Positions 11,201-23,700 of a DNA stretch of 64,000 nt are shown piece after piece (the stretch's first letter is position 1; each line of letters begins with the position of its first letter). The notes under the pieces are model-generated. The model was not told where the DNA came from. It worked only from the letters and a program-made list of their open reading frames with translations, and did no database searches. The translations under genes and the position numbers were made by a program. The DNA comes from Nymphalis io (Eukaryota; Arthropoda; Insecta; Lepidoptera; Nymphalidae): the NCBI RefSeq assembly GCF_905147045.1, contig NC_065897.1:7145001-7209000 (forward strand). Reading direction: 5' to 3'.

Positions 11201-14200
11201 AATTCAACGGTATGTGATTCTATATCATACAGGAATAATTATTTTATAATACAGCTGTGTGGTTTTGTTTAAATAAGTCTCATCCTCCACCTTAATCCTT
11301 AAGAGTTGACTAAAGAAATATATTTTATAACTACATTTAATATCTTAACGATACATTGGGGACAATAATATATTCATCAACAATAGCATTCCAAAAGCAA
11401 GCCACCTTTATGCAAGTGTTTTGTATATTTGTGTCTTGCAGGTAAAATACAAGCATTTGAAGAGGAATTAGTATCTGTTAGTAGAGAAAGAGATAATTTC
11501 CAATTAAAATATGTATCAGCTGAAACTGCACTAGAAGAATTTAAAAAACAAAAAAAAGACCTGGAGGAACTTAATCAAAACTTGACAGATGCTCACAACA
11601 AGATTGAATTACAGAAACATGAAATTGCAGCACTTAAAGTAAGTTTGTTTTTAAATATTTTTAATTGCTTCTATTAAGTTAGTAAGATAAATATTTTTTC
11701 TGACTGTTACATCCATGTCCAAGTAAAAAAATACTTTTAGGCATATAATCTAAAAAAATATAATTGTCCTACTGCAAGGCAGAGAAGGAGAGGAGGCCTC
11801 CTGTATCCTTTTAAGGAAAATTTAGCTTATCTATAAAATCCTGCTCCAGAGCATATTTGTATACATGTGGAAGCATTACCTTGTGATGAATTTCTCATTG
11901 TCAAGCCTAGGATGAATTATAAGCGCAAATAAACCCATACAAAATATGTAATGCTCGCTGTCAAATAATATACCATATACAAATACATATTATTTAAAAG
12001 CAAATATTATATTAATATTGTAGTGATTGAAATAATATTAATTAATTAACAGGAATTGAACTGTTTACTCTACACAGTCGGTGAACCTAATTTCCTTATT
12101 ATATTTCAATTCCAGGATGCCATAAAGGAATTAAAAAGTGGTTCATTGTCTAATACTGATGTAACTTCACTGATAGATCACACAGAAATCAAAGCAAAAT
12201 TATCTAAAGCATTAGAAGAAAAGAATGCATATATGGCCAAATATGAGGTATATTATTAATAATATATAAATAATTGCTATAATAAACATATTATCAACAC
12301 TGACTGGGTAATGTTTGAATAATACAATTAAATCTTTCCTATATTACATTTTTCTTGACTCTTCATTATCTAAAGAATAATAACAAAAAAAAATGACAAA
12401 AATCGAAAACCGTCTTTGAAATAAAAATCTTATACTTGAGACAGCAAAAAGAAACCTGATATGCAAAATAAATTCATCAGAATTATAAACATTTTTCCAC
12501 AAATTCTAGTTAAAATAAAATGAATTACATCATACTTTTTTTTTAAACTATTGAATCTCTTGATATTTTTATTATCTGATAATGATGATATTTTACCTAA
12601 TTTATTTTTTAATTACTTCATATAACGTTTATTTATAAATAAAAGATCGCTGTTTAGACAGAACACAAGGAGAGGACTCATATTGCTGAAGAGCTTACAA
12701 CTATTCAAGAGTCATACAAGACATGTAGACAACAAACTTCGGAGGCTATGACTAGGCTTGATGTACTAGGAAAATACTTCCAGGAGCGAGAAAGTGAACT
12801 TATGAAGTAAGAAATCGGGTTTTATATTTATTATATTTAATATTTGAAATGAGTCACATTTTAACCGATTATTTAATATAAATGAGTAAAATATTTTGAA
12901 ATAAATCATTCAAAATATAGTTAAAGTTTAGTTTTTCATTTTTAGGGAATTGAATACCAAAGAAGCATTATGGTTCAGCAAACAAGGAGAGTCGGCAAGC
13001 ACTGTAGAAAAAATGGAGTCACTGCAACGAGAAGTGCAAAGATACAAGTAAGGATATATCAGAACTAGCATAGGTAAAGGATGTAGCTGCGCCCGCGTAT
13101 CTAATATATATATATATCGTGTGTGTGCAGCACAACTAATTTAGAACAATAATACAACCGCATTTATTTATCTCGATATACTCAAAAGACGAAGACACTT
13201 AGAGGTGATTGATTAGATGTTATTAAAAATTCAAATTTTAAAAACCTAAGCATTACAAAACGTCCATCCGAATTAGAAGTCTCAATTTTTTTATATTTAC
13301 ATAATGTAATATGCTACGTCGTCGGCAGCGCGCGAGTAACGTGTTCGTATCGGTACTAGGGAGAAATGCGACGCGCTGACGCTGGAGCTGGCGGAGCAGG
13401 AGTCGGCGCGGCGCACGGCGGTGGGCGAGGTGGAGGCGCGCGCGCACGCCGCGTGGCTCGACGCGCGCGCCGCGCGGCGCGACGCGGCCGCCGCGCGCGA
13501 CGACGCCGCCGCGCTGCGCCGCAAGCTGCACGCCGCCAGCCGCGCCGACGGAGCCTTCTCGCCGCACGCGCGTGCGTACCGGACCTATGACATAGTAACG
13601 GCCCGTGAATGTCCCACTGCTGGGCTAACGCCTCCTCTCCCTTTTTGAGGAGAAGGTTTTGGAGCTTATTCCACCGCGCTGCACCAATGCGGGTTGGTGG
13701 AATACACATGTGGCTGAATTTCAGTGATATTAGACACATGCAGGTTTCCTCACGATGTTTTCCTTCACCGTAAAGCACGAGATGAATTATAACCACAAAT
13801 AAAGCACATGAAAATTCAGTGGTGCTTGCCCGGGTTTGAACCCATGATCATCGGTTAAGATTCACGCGCTCTTACCCCTGGGCCATCTCGGCTTGACATC
13901 TATGACATACATATATACAATCGAGGGGACCGTCAACGTGTGCAAGTCTAAAGTCCTTTAACCCGCAAGACTTAGGCTTAATTTTAATTTCGATAACTGG
14001 TACATTTTGCTCCTTCATAAATCCAAAAGTTTACTAAGCTAGTTCTTAAAAATACTCCTCTAAACCTCTAAGCGCTTGTCCCAGAAGGAAATCGCAATTT
14101 AACATTGATAATATCTAATGTCATCTTTTAAATGAAAAAAGGAGATTGAGATTTTTAAATATGATAAATTTCTAAATTATTAACTCTTTACAGAGGTAGC

Positions 14201-16108
14201 ATCCCCGTTGGAAGCAGAGGTGGGTCTGCCTGCAGCTCTTCCGCCGCCTCTGGCTTTCCTACCCCCACTATTGCCACCACTGCCCCGGCCTCCGCCATTA
14301 GGCAGATTACCTTCACCGCACCCTCCGAGGTACCAAATATAAACAATTTATACATTATCAAAGTGAAAGTCAAAATCTTTCTTTCTACTCTTGCTTATTG
14401 ATTGATTGTCAAAAATCTACTTACGGCTTCAAAATAAATTATTTTTAAAATAAAATTAAGAAAAGCGAAAGAAACTACAGAATTATATATATTGAATCAT
14501 TTATTGAAACGTTAAACTTTATAGATAAATCCATTGCAACAAGTTAAACGTAATATTATAGATAATTAACATAATTATCATTATTTAAATTAGATACAGC
14601 GAGCGGCGCTACTCGCCCGATAGTCGGTACTCGCCAGAGAGCCGCTACTCGCCAGAAAGCAGATACTCACCCGTAAGACGCTACTCGCCCGAGCCCATGC
14701 GGTACTCTCCCGAGAGCCGCTACTCGCCGAGACCAAGTCGCTCTCCCTATTCACCTCGTCAACGGAGAAGATCTACGGAAAGGTTCGTATAAATGTGGAA
14801 TGCATTACAATCAAGTGTGTTCATGGCATGCCAATAGTAAATATGCGTTCTATCCAATATTACATTCGGTAGATTATTTTATCTCAAACAAAATTACTGT
14901 AAATTGATCAAATTTCAAAACATTATATAATATGTTCACAAAGAGGTATTTTATACGGTATTTCGTACATGAAAATACAAATATTTATTTTTATTTATGC
15001 TATTACTTTTTTTTATACTTTCAAATTGTAATTGAATATAATATGTCTGATAAAAATGCGTGAACTGAATGTTTGCTGGATCTCTATCAGGAACTAATTA
15101 AGTGTATGCAATATGAAACAAATTTTTATTTAAACAAGAAAGAAAAAACCTGAGTTTCCCGCCGGTTCTTCTCGGCACAATCCACATACCAAACCGGTGG
15201 TAGCGCTTGACGATTCATACGTACTTGTAAAAGTCTATATGTATCGTAATTGCAGAAAGAATCTTATTTTAAAAAAAAAAATCTTGAAAATGAAATGTAT
15301 TAGCATATATCTAGTATCAATATATTCATGAAATATACGACATAAAATAATTCATAGGTACAACGGTCGTGGGTCACGATCCCGAAACGCACCACCCGAC
15401 ACTGAAACGGAATACAACTCGGACAGTCCCACCCGACGACAGCAACCACGACGGTACTCCAGACACTCAGGTATTTAAAATTAGTCTATGACATATTCCA
15501 ACCATAGTATGAGTAAAGATAAATAAAAAACTTTGACTTTGATATATCATTAGACGAGATCTTGAATAATCTTTGATATTCATCATGAATTCGAAGTAAA
15601 AATTTATTTTCTCTGCTGACTGGTCTCCTAGGCCTTTACCTTGTAGGCCTAGGCATAAATCCTGGGCTGGTTATGAGTAGTTAAGTGGAATAGTGTAGTA
15701 CATTAATCAAGAACAGTTTCAATTTGTAATTTTATTGATAAGTTAATTTATAGTATAGTATGATATAGTTGTACACTATTTATTTGAGCTTTGCTTGAAA
15801 TACTTTAACAGTTAATCCTTCTCTAATAAAGCTCAATATTTTGTTTAATGTGTTACGAAGTCCGACTTAGCATAGGTAGAGTTTAAATAAACCTCAATAT
15901 ATTGTTTTGATTGAAAATTCCACGATCATTAAAAAAAATGTAACAACGGATATTTAGTTAAAAAATAATAATTGACCTCAACCAAGTATGTATTTGGTTT
16001 CAAAACAAAAATGTAATAGGAAATTTTACATTACTACCCCTTTGCTCTTTGATTTCAGGTCCGAGTTCTGGTTCAGGATGTTCAAGCGAGTCTGAGAAAG
16101 GAATATAA
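8274..16108 (+). CDS. Tango1: Transport and Golgi organization protein 1 (TANGO1/MIA3 family), 13 exons, 1216 aa
   Basis: Exons: 8274-8370, 8461-10242, 10485-10684, 10918-11209, 11442-11638, 12116-12247, 12658-12806, 12946-13047, 13360-13571, 14194-14329, 14594-14782, 15358-15470, 16059-16108. Phases agree throughout (3651 nt). Order of parts: signal peptide (about 1-18, ILLIS then SHC); MIA-type SH3 domain to about residue 95 (IWYADINGQSGFVNSKFL); a long Thr/Ser/Asn-rich luminal linker; a membrane helix about 647-668 (LLTFLLTTAGSVVLFILGYY); cytosolic coiled coils about 695-1054; a proline-rich domain 1055-1099; then RYSP repeats and an Arg/Ser-rich tail. In the family, the luminal SH3 helps load bulky cargo such as collagen and the proline-rich part binds Sec23/Sec24 at ER exit sites. 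The acidic linker is typically poorly conserved. Domain order and hydrophobic segment make the assignment firm. Confidence 0.93.
11765..11935 (-). repeat. Old, diverged family-A SINE relic in a Tango1 intron
   Basis: It keeps 'agaaggagaggaggcctcct' and, further on, 'acatgtggaagca' and 'gatgaattataagcgcaaat', which match landmarks of the better copies in order, with heavy substitution. It lies within the intron between exons at 11442-11638 and 12116-12247. Confidence 0.5.
13596..13892 (-). repeat. tRNA-derived SINE, family A, in a Tango1 intron
   Basis: It is a reverse-orientation copy beginning 'taacggcccgtgaatg' and ending with the complement of the A-box head ('ggccatctcggc'). It begins only about 25 bp after the donor of the GC-rich exon 13360-13571. 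Confidence 0.8.
14594..14782 (+). repeat. RYSP codon repeat inside Tango1 exon 11
   Basis: Seven in-frame RYSP units occur, mostly as RYSPES-type hexapeptides, followed by RPSRSPYSPRQRRRS. Codons differ between copies (CGC/CGG/AGA for Arg, CCC/CCA/CCG for Pro), so the array is not a fresh slippage product. It sits after the proline-rich region at the cytosolic C-terminus and could add basic and phosphorylatable sites. Confidence 0.85.
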
Positions 16109-16482
16109 AAATATTATGTTACCTAAACGTTAAAGTTTGAGCCAAATCATATGTTATTGGTGGTTGGGGTTGTGAGAAGTGAGGAATTCAATAACTCCAC
16201 TGGAAAATATTATTGTATAATATGGTGTAGTGTTTAATTGACGATTGAAGATTTGTAGTTTCGTTTGCCAATATTTGTAGTTTTTTTTTTGTTGACCCCA
16301 ATTACATGAGTCACTTTCTAAAAAAGAAATTTTTTTTTTTCATTTATAAACTGTATTATTAGAAAGTTGAAATATCTTTGAAGCTGTTCGTAACTTTAGC
16401 TAAAAATATTTTTTGTAGACATTTTATTCAAGAAGGTTATTAGGTTATCATAATTCACATTACAACCTTTTAGAAACGGAGC

Positions 16483-16488
16483 AATAAA
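16483..16488 (+). terminator. Candidate polyadenylation signal of Tango1
   Basis: AATAAA lies 375 bp after the Tango1 stop and is followed by A-rich sequence. It is the first canonical hexamer in a plausible position. Confidence 0.45.
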
Positions 16489-17624
16489 CATAAACGACAA
16501 CCAAAATCGCAAACTGTATGGAACAGGCGTATATTATTAGTCTAAACCGCGGCACAAGTATAAAATAAACGAATAGTATAGGCGTCTAGTCTTGTTTTCA
16601 TTAAAATTGGGTATCTATGTATTCTTTCTATTGCTAAAATATCCCTCCGATATAACAAGTATAGTATTATATCTCATATGCCATACATATATATAATAAA
16701 TATTTATCATGAAATCAGTACCAACCCCTTATTTAAATTTTTAATAAAATTCCACCAATAAAAAACCATATATGACCAGAAATATAATGTTTCAATCAGT
16801 CTATATGAAAACATGTGACGTTTGAGAAAAACAAGATAAATTGTTATCGTTATATGTTTCTCAATAAAGAACTTAACGAGATAAGGATTGAATATAAACG
16901 TAGTAATTTATATTTGAAAATGTTGTCGGCTTAAAGTAATTATTACATTGAATGCTAGAAACGTTTTTAATTATAATTGAGCTTTATTTTCGTTAAGGTC
17001 GTTCTTTGGCGTACTTGCAAGAGTTCTTACTCTGTATATACCTGCACCTAAAAGCTAACATATTATATATGGTTTCTTTAAAAAAACAAATAAAGCGTAA
17101 ACGAAATTGCAAATTCAAACACAAGCTTTGTATTCAAAAAATATTTTATTGAATGTAAAATATCAGAATAAATGAACAAGCTAATAGAAAAATACGCCAA
17201 TGTTTAATGGGTTTATTTATTATATTTGTTTCATCATTTGTTGTTGTTGTTATAAAAATAGACAGTACATCAACAATATCATAACGCCTGTGATCAAACA
17301 TCCTTTCCAATTTCCAAAAATTTTTTACCTTAATTTGTATAATAAGTTTCGAAATTGAAAATATTTTACTTTTTAAATATATTTCTGATTTACAACCATC
17401 TTAACGAGTAGCCAACGATAAACGAATAAACAAATTTAGGACATATTATTATTTCTATATACAAATGGTCATTATTTGAACATGTTTAAAAAGTGTTTGT
17501 GTTACACAAATCACTATTACTTATTGTATTATATATATCAGACAAATGATGACTCGATCTTAATTTATTGTATTAACTTTGTCGTTTATTAGCCTGTATT
17601 AGAAACGAATTTAAATAAATAATT

Positions 17625-17630
17625 TTTATT
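17625..17630 (-). terminator. Candidate polyadenylation signal of XDH copy A
   Basis: It reads AATAAA on the minus strand, about 165 bp after the stop codon; a second one follows at 17585-17590. Which is used cannot be told from sequence. Confidence 0.45.
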
Positions 17631-17793
17631 TATATATGGCACTTTTATTAACCCTTTACTTAATACATCTATATGATAGCTTTTTATTATACACTTAAAA
17701 CAAAATACGTAATTAAACACAACCAGAATGTGTTGAATATAACAATTCATATGAGTTAATATTGTAATTAATATTATATTAACACTAATAAAA

Positions 17794-20700
17794 TTAAGGA
17801 ACAACATTCCATGGTACATAGGTGTCTGGCTGCAGTCGAGGAATCTGAAATAGAAGGAATATTAATAAATTTTTTTTTTTTTAAACAATACACATTTTTG
17901 GAAGCTTTAGATTAAGCTTCACTTTTTTTATCAAAGTCAGCATGTTCAAATTTAGGAAGTCGATTTTAATTAACTGCTAATAGTTGTGTGGTGTTAAAAC
18001 TGCAGTCATATATTTAATACGGATAACAATATAATTTGTTACCATCAAGCCTGATTATGTAACCAGAAAGTGAATAGTGGAACTCTTTAGTAAATAATGG
18101 ACTTCCCATCGAGTTTTGGCTCTATATGGTTTTCTTTCCACTAAATCACTTTGATATCAAATCCTATTTTTAACTGTGTTTATTATTATTCTTGTATACA
18201 TAGTAAACAGGTATAAAATTTACCCTTTTAGTAATATGATCTTCGCAGGCCATGCGTATACGTGAAGATGTAGCTGGTGACTCGAGGTAGAAATCTAAAG
18301 GCACCCCAGCATCAGCACGTGCTGCTCGAATAGCTTCTTTTATCGCGAAGAATGCAGAGCTCGCCAGAAAGAGAGGAGGCTCACCAACCGCCTATAATAC
18401 ATCATACAGGTATGTAAGCCATAGCATATATATAATATTTATAAATTATATTTTGATTTTAACAAAAGATCCTATACTTTATAATGTTACTTACTTTTGA
18501 AGAATATACTGCTCTTGGGTTTGGCGCTCCTTTCAATAAGGAAACGTTAAATTCTTGTGGAATATCACCGAACCCTGGGATTTTGTAAGCACCAGGACCT
18601 CGTGAGTATAGTGTTCCAGTAGGAGAATAAATTAGCTCCTCCATTGTGAAAAGTCCATAGCCTTGAATAAAAGCTCCTTCTATTTGACCAATATCAATAG
18701 CTGGATTTATACTTTCTCCTAAATCCATAACAATATCAGTTCTTATAACTTGGTGGTCTCCACTAAGGCAATCGATTTCAACTTCGGTGCATGCTACTCC
18801 AAATGTATAATAATTGAAAGCTTTTCCTGTGTTTGTTTTAAAATTGTATCCTATATCGGGTGTGGCATAAAATCCTGTAGCGGACAAACTTACTCTGTCA
18901 ACGTACGCTGCGGAAACCCAATCTTCCCATTTTCCATCAGGATTCTTGTCTTTGTAAGGCTGAAGCCGTTTAACTAATCTTTGACAGGCTTCGAGAACAG
19001 CCATCCCATTAAGATCTGACCCAGCGCTAGCTGCAGTGGCAGATGTGTTGGGTACTTTATCCGTAGCCGTTTCACTTATATGAATCTTTGAAACATCAAT
19101 ACCGAGGGCACGGGACGCAACTTGTATCATTTTCGTATGCAAGCCCTGACCCATCTCTGTTCCTCCGTGAGACAAGAGAACAGAACCATCAGTGTATATC
19201 AAAACTAGAGCACCAGCTTGATTTAACAATTTTTCTGTGAAAGCTATCCCAAACATTGTTGGGATTAATGAGATGCCCCGTTTGCGCCATCGGTGTTGTC
19301 TGAAAATAAAATCATTTTATTTATTGATATCAATTTGGTTTTAATAACATAAAATTTTACTATGTAAAAAAAATCAAAATAAAGAAATTTACTTATTAAA
19401 GTTATCGATATTTCTTTTTCTTTCCGCCAAATCACTTTTATCGACACACTCGTCCCAACATCTTTGCAACGTACAGTGTGTTAAAACCTGTCCGTAATGA
19501 GTCGTCAAATTTTCACGATATAAATTAATTCTCCTAATTTCCTCTGGAGTCTTATTTAACTTATTAGCAATGTCCCATATCATATTTTCAGCTCCAAACA
19601 TTCCTTGTGGACCACCAAACCCGCGAAATGCAGTATTCGAAGGTAAATTAGTTTTGCATACGTGGCCAGTTACCTTGCTATTGGGTATATAATAAGCATT
19701 TTGAAAATGGAACATTGATCTTTCAACGACCTGTAATAAATAATTTCATCATTATAAACACAATACGACGAATCATTTTATTATAAAAAATCAAAAAGTT
19801 TTACTTACGGGTCCAGAAAGATCGATAGAGTAACCGGCATTGTTATATATATTGCAATCTGCAGCCATTATTTTCCCTTCTTTAGTGACCGCTACCTTAT
19901 ATTTAATTAGAAAAGGATGTCTCGTTCCAGACATTTGCATATCTTCATCTCGATCTAGCATACAACGTACGGGTTGTTGCAGTTTGTGGGCGGCAAAAGC
20001 CACCGGTAATGCGACTAGCATACCCCTCGATTCCTTGCCCCCAAATCCACCTCCCATACGTTTAACACGGGCTACTATTCTGTTCATTGGTACATGAAGT
20101 ATATGGCTGGTTAATTTCTAAAACATTAAAATGATTCTAAGGAATATTTCATATATTTTTTTTTAAATTTACTCAAATGTTGAAAATAAATGTTAACTAC
20201 ATAATTATAACGAAATTTAAGTTGTTTTGTTTTTAATATACTGCTTACTTTATTTCACAAAAACTAAACCTATATTGATATTTATTAGTGTCATCTATTT
20301 ACTATATAACTAGTGTTTATTTAATTATTATATTCATTATATTTATAAAATATATAATTACCACAATTTCTGATGGATGTTGACTGGAACAAAATATCTC
20401 TAATTCGTTATCTTCTTTTTTTGGAATCGCAAACGCTGCGTGGGTTTCTAAATAAAAATGCTCTTGACCACCCATTCTACATTCTCCTTCTATTATTATA
20501 TTATTTGGGTCATCAAAGATAGGCTTTACATCTCCTGACTGTATTGTTTTCGGAAACTGTTTGTAAAAAGATTTGTGCTTTATAGCATCCTCTATTGTAA
20601 CTATAATTGGTTCTAATTCCTCATATTCGATTCGAACTTTCCGAGCAGCAGCCTGTGCTGTTTGTTGATCTTTAGCTACGATAACGCCAATTGTTTGACC

Positions 20701-23700
20701 TTGACTAATTACTTTTTTGCTTGCAAATAGCTCTTCATCGTGGAAAATAGGACCAATTGCATTTTGTTCTTCAGTCAAGTCTTTAGCAGAAAAAAATGCC
20801 ATTACACCTGGTTGTCTCAACGCTTCACTTGGATCAACTGATACTAATTTCGCGTGAGCTTTTGAACTAAGAACAAATGATAGATATAATTCACCTTCTG
20901 CTGTCGGCATATCATCACAGTATATAGCTTCACCCGTTACCTGCTTTAGTGCTGATACATGTGTTATAGGTCTACCGACTGCATCACTTTTAATTTGTTT
21001 ATCGCCAATTAGTTCAAAATATTGGGAACTCTTGGGTACACTACCATGAAATTGTTCAGCTCCGCTACTATGATACGGCGTAATAAGATCTTCGTGGATA
21101 TAACTTTCAGACATTTCTTTGGCAATTGCTAAATAGCCTTTTAAAAATAAACTCATAGTTAAGGCTCTTCTATAAAGTACGTTTCCACCTGGCGCTGATG
21201 GACTAAGTGTCAATTCATCCAACAAATATGTAAAGGTTTTATCAACCATTTCTTCTGACCACTTTAAGCCTTTTAAAGCTTGACTAGATTTTGACGCTAT
21301 CTTTGTTACTGGCGCCATTCCACCGAAAGCCAAATTAATATTTTTTATTATATTTGTATCGTTTTCAAATTCAACATTAATTGCAGCTGTTACAATTGAA
21401 ATATCGTCTTCACGTCGCTTTGCCTGTTTATACGCTTTAACAAATTGATACTGATTTGAATATGGGATTTCGACGGAAAGCAAGATTTCGTTAGGTTTAA
21501 CAACATTTTTTCTGTAGCCAGTAAAGAAAGACTCATCCATTAAAACAGACCGCGGGCCATCTACATGACTTGATAGATTGAGTTTTACCTTTAATGACAT
21601 TAAAATTGGGTTCAAATCTGATATCGGGCTACCGGTCATTATGTTTCCGCCAATTGCTGCAACATTTCTTATCTGCTTACCAGCAAACCAATTTAACATA
21701 TCTATTATTGTTTTAAGTGTTCTTGTTTTATATTTAGGTAAAGTATCAATGTATTTTTTAAAAACATTTTCCATTTCCATCAGTGTTACAGCTGCCCCAA
21801 CTACAAGTCCTGTTTCTGTTTCTAAAACAGTATTCATTTCCGATACACAATTAGGCATAATTATGACTGGGTAAACAAAGTGTTTAAATTTCACTTCTAC
21901 GCCGACTTCTGTATTTCCAACTACTATTTTTGCCTCTGGATATTGTTCTTTCAATTTTAATATTTGTTCAAGTGTTGTAGGTCTGAACCATACAGTTTTT
22001 TCACCACGGTATATTAAATACTGTTCGTCAAAAACGGATGACAGTTTGAGTTCGGGTGGAAATATAGGTTCCTGACTTGGATCGTACGGTAAAAATGAGG
22101 ATTTTTCAAATATAAATTCAGTTTCACTGTCGTCTTTTTTATTCTTGCAACAGTCTTTTCCCATTGCACATACCCCATTGCTAGATTGCTCTGAGTTACC
22201 ATTTGTAATTCGGTGTGTTTCCCAATCTTCAATGAACGTCTTGTATCCTTCTATTATAGCTCGATAACCTGTGCATCTACATAAATTGCCTTGAAGCGCT
22301 ACTTCCATATCTGAGTATTTAAGTTTATTATAACTTCTAAGCAAACTATACATTGACATTACAATTCCTGGTGTGCAAAAACCACATTGAGAACCATGTG
22401 CTTTAGCAAGTCTTTCCTGAACTGGGTGAAGTTTAGTTTTAGTGGAGCCAATTCCTTCTATTGTTGTAACAGCCAATCCATGCATGGCGCAAACTGGTGC
22501 TAAACATGCGTTAATCGCTAAATGTCTGAGTTCAGCTATAAGAAAATAATAATAAATATCTATTTTGTAAGATAAACAAAATTTATTTGCAATTATTAGT
22601 ATTATTATAAATTGCATTTATTTGTTTAGACTATTTTACTCCTCTGAAAATTTAAACCTAATAAATTATCACATAAAAACTAACTTCGTGATTTTTACTG
22701 TTGAAAGTTAATATTTCAAAGGATACATTATTTTCTTTTCTCTACGAATGTATTTGGAGATCATAACAGTGCATGCGCCGCAGCCGCCTTCTGCGCAGCC
22801 TAGCTTGGTCCCAGTGAGACGTAACTTTTTCCGTAAATACCATAACAAAGTCCATTCGGGGTCAGGATTTGGTTCTATCACCTTATGAATAATTTTTATC
22901 GTTTATTAGGAAAAATAATAAACACTGAATTAAAAAATGTCATGCTAATTTGGTTAATTTTGCCAATAAGTTTGGAGGCTAAAAAAACTTTTCTCATTTA
23001 TTTAACTTTTATTATCTAACAACATTATGATAACTTATGGTTACCTGCCTAATTAATTTTCTAATCATAAAAATATTGTAGATAATTCTTTAATTTACTA
23101 TTTCTTCATTTTTTTTTTTATTTTTTCAGCCTTTTGCCGTCCACTGCTGGACGAAAGCCTCCCCCATAGAACGCCAACCACCCCGATCTTGGGCAGTCCG
23201 CATCCATCCCGAACCTGCCACCTTTTTTAAATCGTCGGCCCATCTTGTCACAGGGCGTCCTACACTACGTTTCTTCATAGATAAATGAATATGAATAACT
23301 TTTATAAAAAGAAAGCAAAATATCAATTGAATCAGTTGAGTGAATCTGAAATGACTACCAGTAGTAACTAAAGTTACATAAATCATATATATTCTTCAAT
23401 AGCTTTGTTTATTTATTAACTTTCGGTACCTATAACGTGGATGTTTTTATTGCAACATCTAGGGGGCACGATTTATCGCACGGGTCATGTCGTTGAATAT
23501 TATTTAGTAGCTAACAGTCGCTTAGTGACTATACTGTACACTTTTTACCAGTCATGTATAGAGGTTTATTATGTTATACTTCTGACGAAATCATAAGCAA
23601 ACGGAAAAAGTATGATGTATTTTTAAAATATTTATACAATCTAAATTTTGTAAGGACAAGATAAGATAAGTCTACAAATGTCTTCATAAATAAATTACTA

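Larger units (their letters stand above)
16109..17793. other. Convergent 3' flanks of Tango1 (+) and XDH copy A (-)
   Basis: Tango1 3' UTR follows its stop; AATAAA at 16483-16488 is a plausible polyadenylation signal. On the minus strand the complement of AATAAA at 17625-17630 and 17585-17590 can serve XDH copy A. The rest is AT-rich with no exon or repeat I recognise. Confidence 0.5.

Noticed and set aside
12053..12115. Earlier Tango1 exon start at the AG before 'gaattgaactg'
   Set aside because: It would stay open and add about 20 residues, but they look like intron translation (NCLLYTVGEPNF). The acceptor TTCCAG at 12115 gives continuous coiled coil.
13253..13796. Long open frames on the minus strand (up to 146 codons) and in other frames of the GC-rich Tango1 exon
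   Set aside because: They are Ala/Arg runs produced by GC-rich codons of the real exon, and the longest continues into a SINE. The plus-strand exon fits splice phase and coiled-coil context.
22526..22617. Extending XDH copy A exon 3 to the upstream ATG of the same frame
   Set aside because: The extra residues are hydrophobic intron translation. An acceptor CTCAG at 22526-22530 restores phase with exon 2 and mirrors copy B.
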